Assembly (NCBI GenBank): GCA_900155495.1
Contig: FTLJ01000684.1
Coordinates: 1 to 20,461 of the forward strand
Length of the DNA: 20,461 bases
Direction: 5' to 3'
Source: Porogramme epimiltina
Taxonomy: Eukaryota; Basidiomycota; Agaricomycetes; Polyporales; Polyporaceae
The translations under genes were made by a program, and so were the position numbers. The notes beneath the pieces were generated by a model. The model did no database searches. It was given only the letters and a program-made list of their open reading frames with translations, and was not told where the DNA came from. Of this stretch, positions 19,614 through 20,461 are shown in pieces. The number at the start of each line of letters is the position of its first letter. Position 1 is the first letter of the stretch.

Positions 19614-20164
19614 ATGCTAGGACGCTCGGTTTCACATTCAAGCTCGAAGAAGCCCGTAGACAACGTAGAGGCACACCCAGTGAAGAGGGAATTACAATAT
19701 GCGTTCGATGCGGATGAAGCGGGTGTGGACCCAGTATACCAGGCCAAGGCTCGGATTCTGAATGACGCGTTCCAGGAGATCGGGATGGGAAAGTATCAGG
19801 TAAGCTGTGTTTCGTATCGTTACAGTGAAAGGACAAATGCTGAAAGAAACTGGGGAAGTGGTACTTGTTCTTTTTGGCTGGCTTTGGGTGGTTCTCGTGA
19901 GTGCTCAGCAGTTTTCTCAACGGTTCACGGAGTCTGTTAACAGACTCCGGCGGTGTAGGGACAACTTATGGCCCGTACGTAGGGTGCTACACTGTCGACG
20001 GATTTAATATGCTCAAGTTTTGCCCAGAACGTCTCGGGTCTCATATTCACGCCTGTAGTGAACGAGTTCAACTTTCGAGGACCCTTCCTAAAGCTCGCGC
20101 AGAACATTGGCATGGTCATTGGGTCGGCGTTTTGGGGTACGGGCTGTGACGTTTGGGGACGAAA
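19614..20164 (+). CDS. Second MFS transporter, tandem paralogue, incomplete in window
   Basis: Four exons fit: 19614-19799, 19859-19896, 19959-19974 and 20028-20164. They mirror exons 1-4 of the upstream transporter, with identical lengths for exons 2 (38 nt) and 3 (16 nt) and the same phases. The product reads ARILNDAFQEIGMGKYQ, WYLFFLAGFGWFS, DNLWP, then NVSGLIFTPVVNEFNFRGPF, LKLAQNIGMVIGSAFWG and TGCDVWGRK, where the first gene has ARILNAAFQEIGMGKYQ, WYLFFVGGFGWFA and GCDIWGRR. These are the N-terminal tail, TM1 and TM2 of an MFS protein. The donor GTGAGC at 20165 is sound, but no exon like LSFNLTLLITGIF follows in the remaining 297 nt, whereas the first gene resumes after 65 nt. Either this intron is unusually long, it holds an insertion, or the gene is truncated. 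Confidence 0.78.
19928..19949. repeat. Perfect 22-bp palindrome in intron 2 of the second MFS gene
   Basis: The arm CGGAGTCTGTT (19928-19938) is followed immediately by its exact reverse complement (19939-19949). It occupies a third of the 62-nt intron (19897-19958) and lies just before the 3' splice site. In RNA it could form an 11-bp hairpin only by opening a few central pairs for the loop. Confidence 0.9.
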
Positions 20165-20461
20165 GTGAGCCCCAACTATGGGCCCCACTTGTTGTTGGAA
20201 CAAGCGAAGCGGGGTCGGACGGGCAGCACAACGGGGGCGCGTTTGGCAGGTGCAAACGCGTGAGGATACATTCGGCGTGCTACAACACATGATTATATAC
20301 GAGTACGATAACCTATCGGATGGTGGCGTTCGTGCGAGCGAGTCACCGGGAAATCGATGCTCCAACACATCCCCTCGAGCGAAGCGCGAACAAAAAACGA
20401 CGAGAACGGGCGGCGGCGAGGGGGTATGACGGGGAAGAGAAAACAAAACATAAGAGTGCAT
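20165..20461. other. Unassigned right edge after the last MFS exon
   Basis: This 297-nt tail begins with the donor of intron 4 of the second transporter. The expected fifth exon is absent. The sequence shifts to a mix of G-rich and A-rich runs (for example CAAAAAACGACGAG and GGCGGCGGCGAGGGGG) unlike the neighbouring exons. A minus-strand frame stays open through it to the edge, but it also runs through coding exons, so it is probably a shadow. It may be part of an inserted element; no terminal repeat can be shown. Confidence 0.4.

Noticed and set aside
19937..20461. Minus-strand open frame running off the right edge
   Set aside because: It passes through plus-strand exons of the second transporter and shows no motif of its own.

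Overview
The window reads as nuclear DNA of a filamentous basidiomycete, probably an Agaricomycete. The genes are GC-rich and cut by many short (about 50-80 nt) GT-AG introns. They include a seven-helix DUF6534-type membrane protein, an F-box-type LRR protein without its F-box, and a secreted protein of a kind familiar to me from mushroom genomes. Gene models below were assembled by hand from splice signals, reading phase and remembered family motifs. No alignment was run.

Layout. 1-113: possible 3' end of an unidentified plus-strand gene. 612-2111 (+): EBP2, the nucleolar 60S-biogenesis factor, four exons. 5096-2712 (-): an 18-exon DUF6534-like membrane protein with several micro-exons. 6067-6741 (+): a homologue of metazoan TRIR/C19orf43. 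10926-7138 (-): an SNM1/Artemis-family DNA-repair nuclease with the full set of metallo-beta-lactamase and beta-CASP motifs, a GC-AG intron and a very long disordered tail. 13029-11719 (-): orphan LRR-like protein. 14007-15242 (+): secreted protein, possibly LssY_C-like. 16451-18664 (+): complete MFS transporter of ten exons. 19039-19549 (+): uncertain small membrane protein with its own TATA box. 19614-20164 onward (+): a second MFS transporter, a tandem paralogue with the same exon pattern, whose next expected exon is not found before the window ends.

How the genes relate. Most are unrelated housekeeping or lineage-specific genes, and strands alternate. The clearest functional grouping is the tandem transporter pair at the right end, split by a small unrecognised gene. 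The TRIR and Artemis-like genes converge tail to tail; both act on nucleic acids, but shared function is only speculation. No CRISPR array, rRNA, tRNA or intact transposon was seen. The best leads are the disrupted or interrupted second transporter with a perfect 22-bp palindrome in one intron, the GC-AG intron, the fungal TRIR homologue with a frame-neutral intron candidate, and the repeated occurrence of TGACGTCA.
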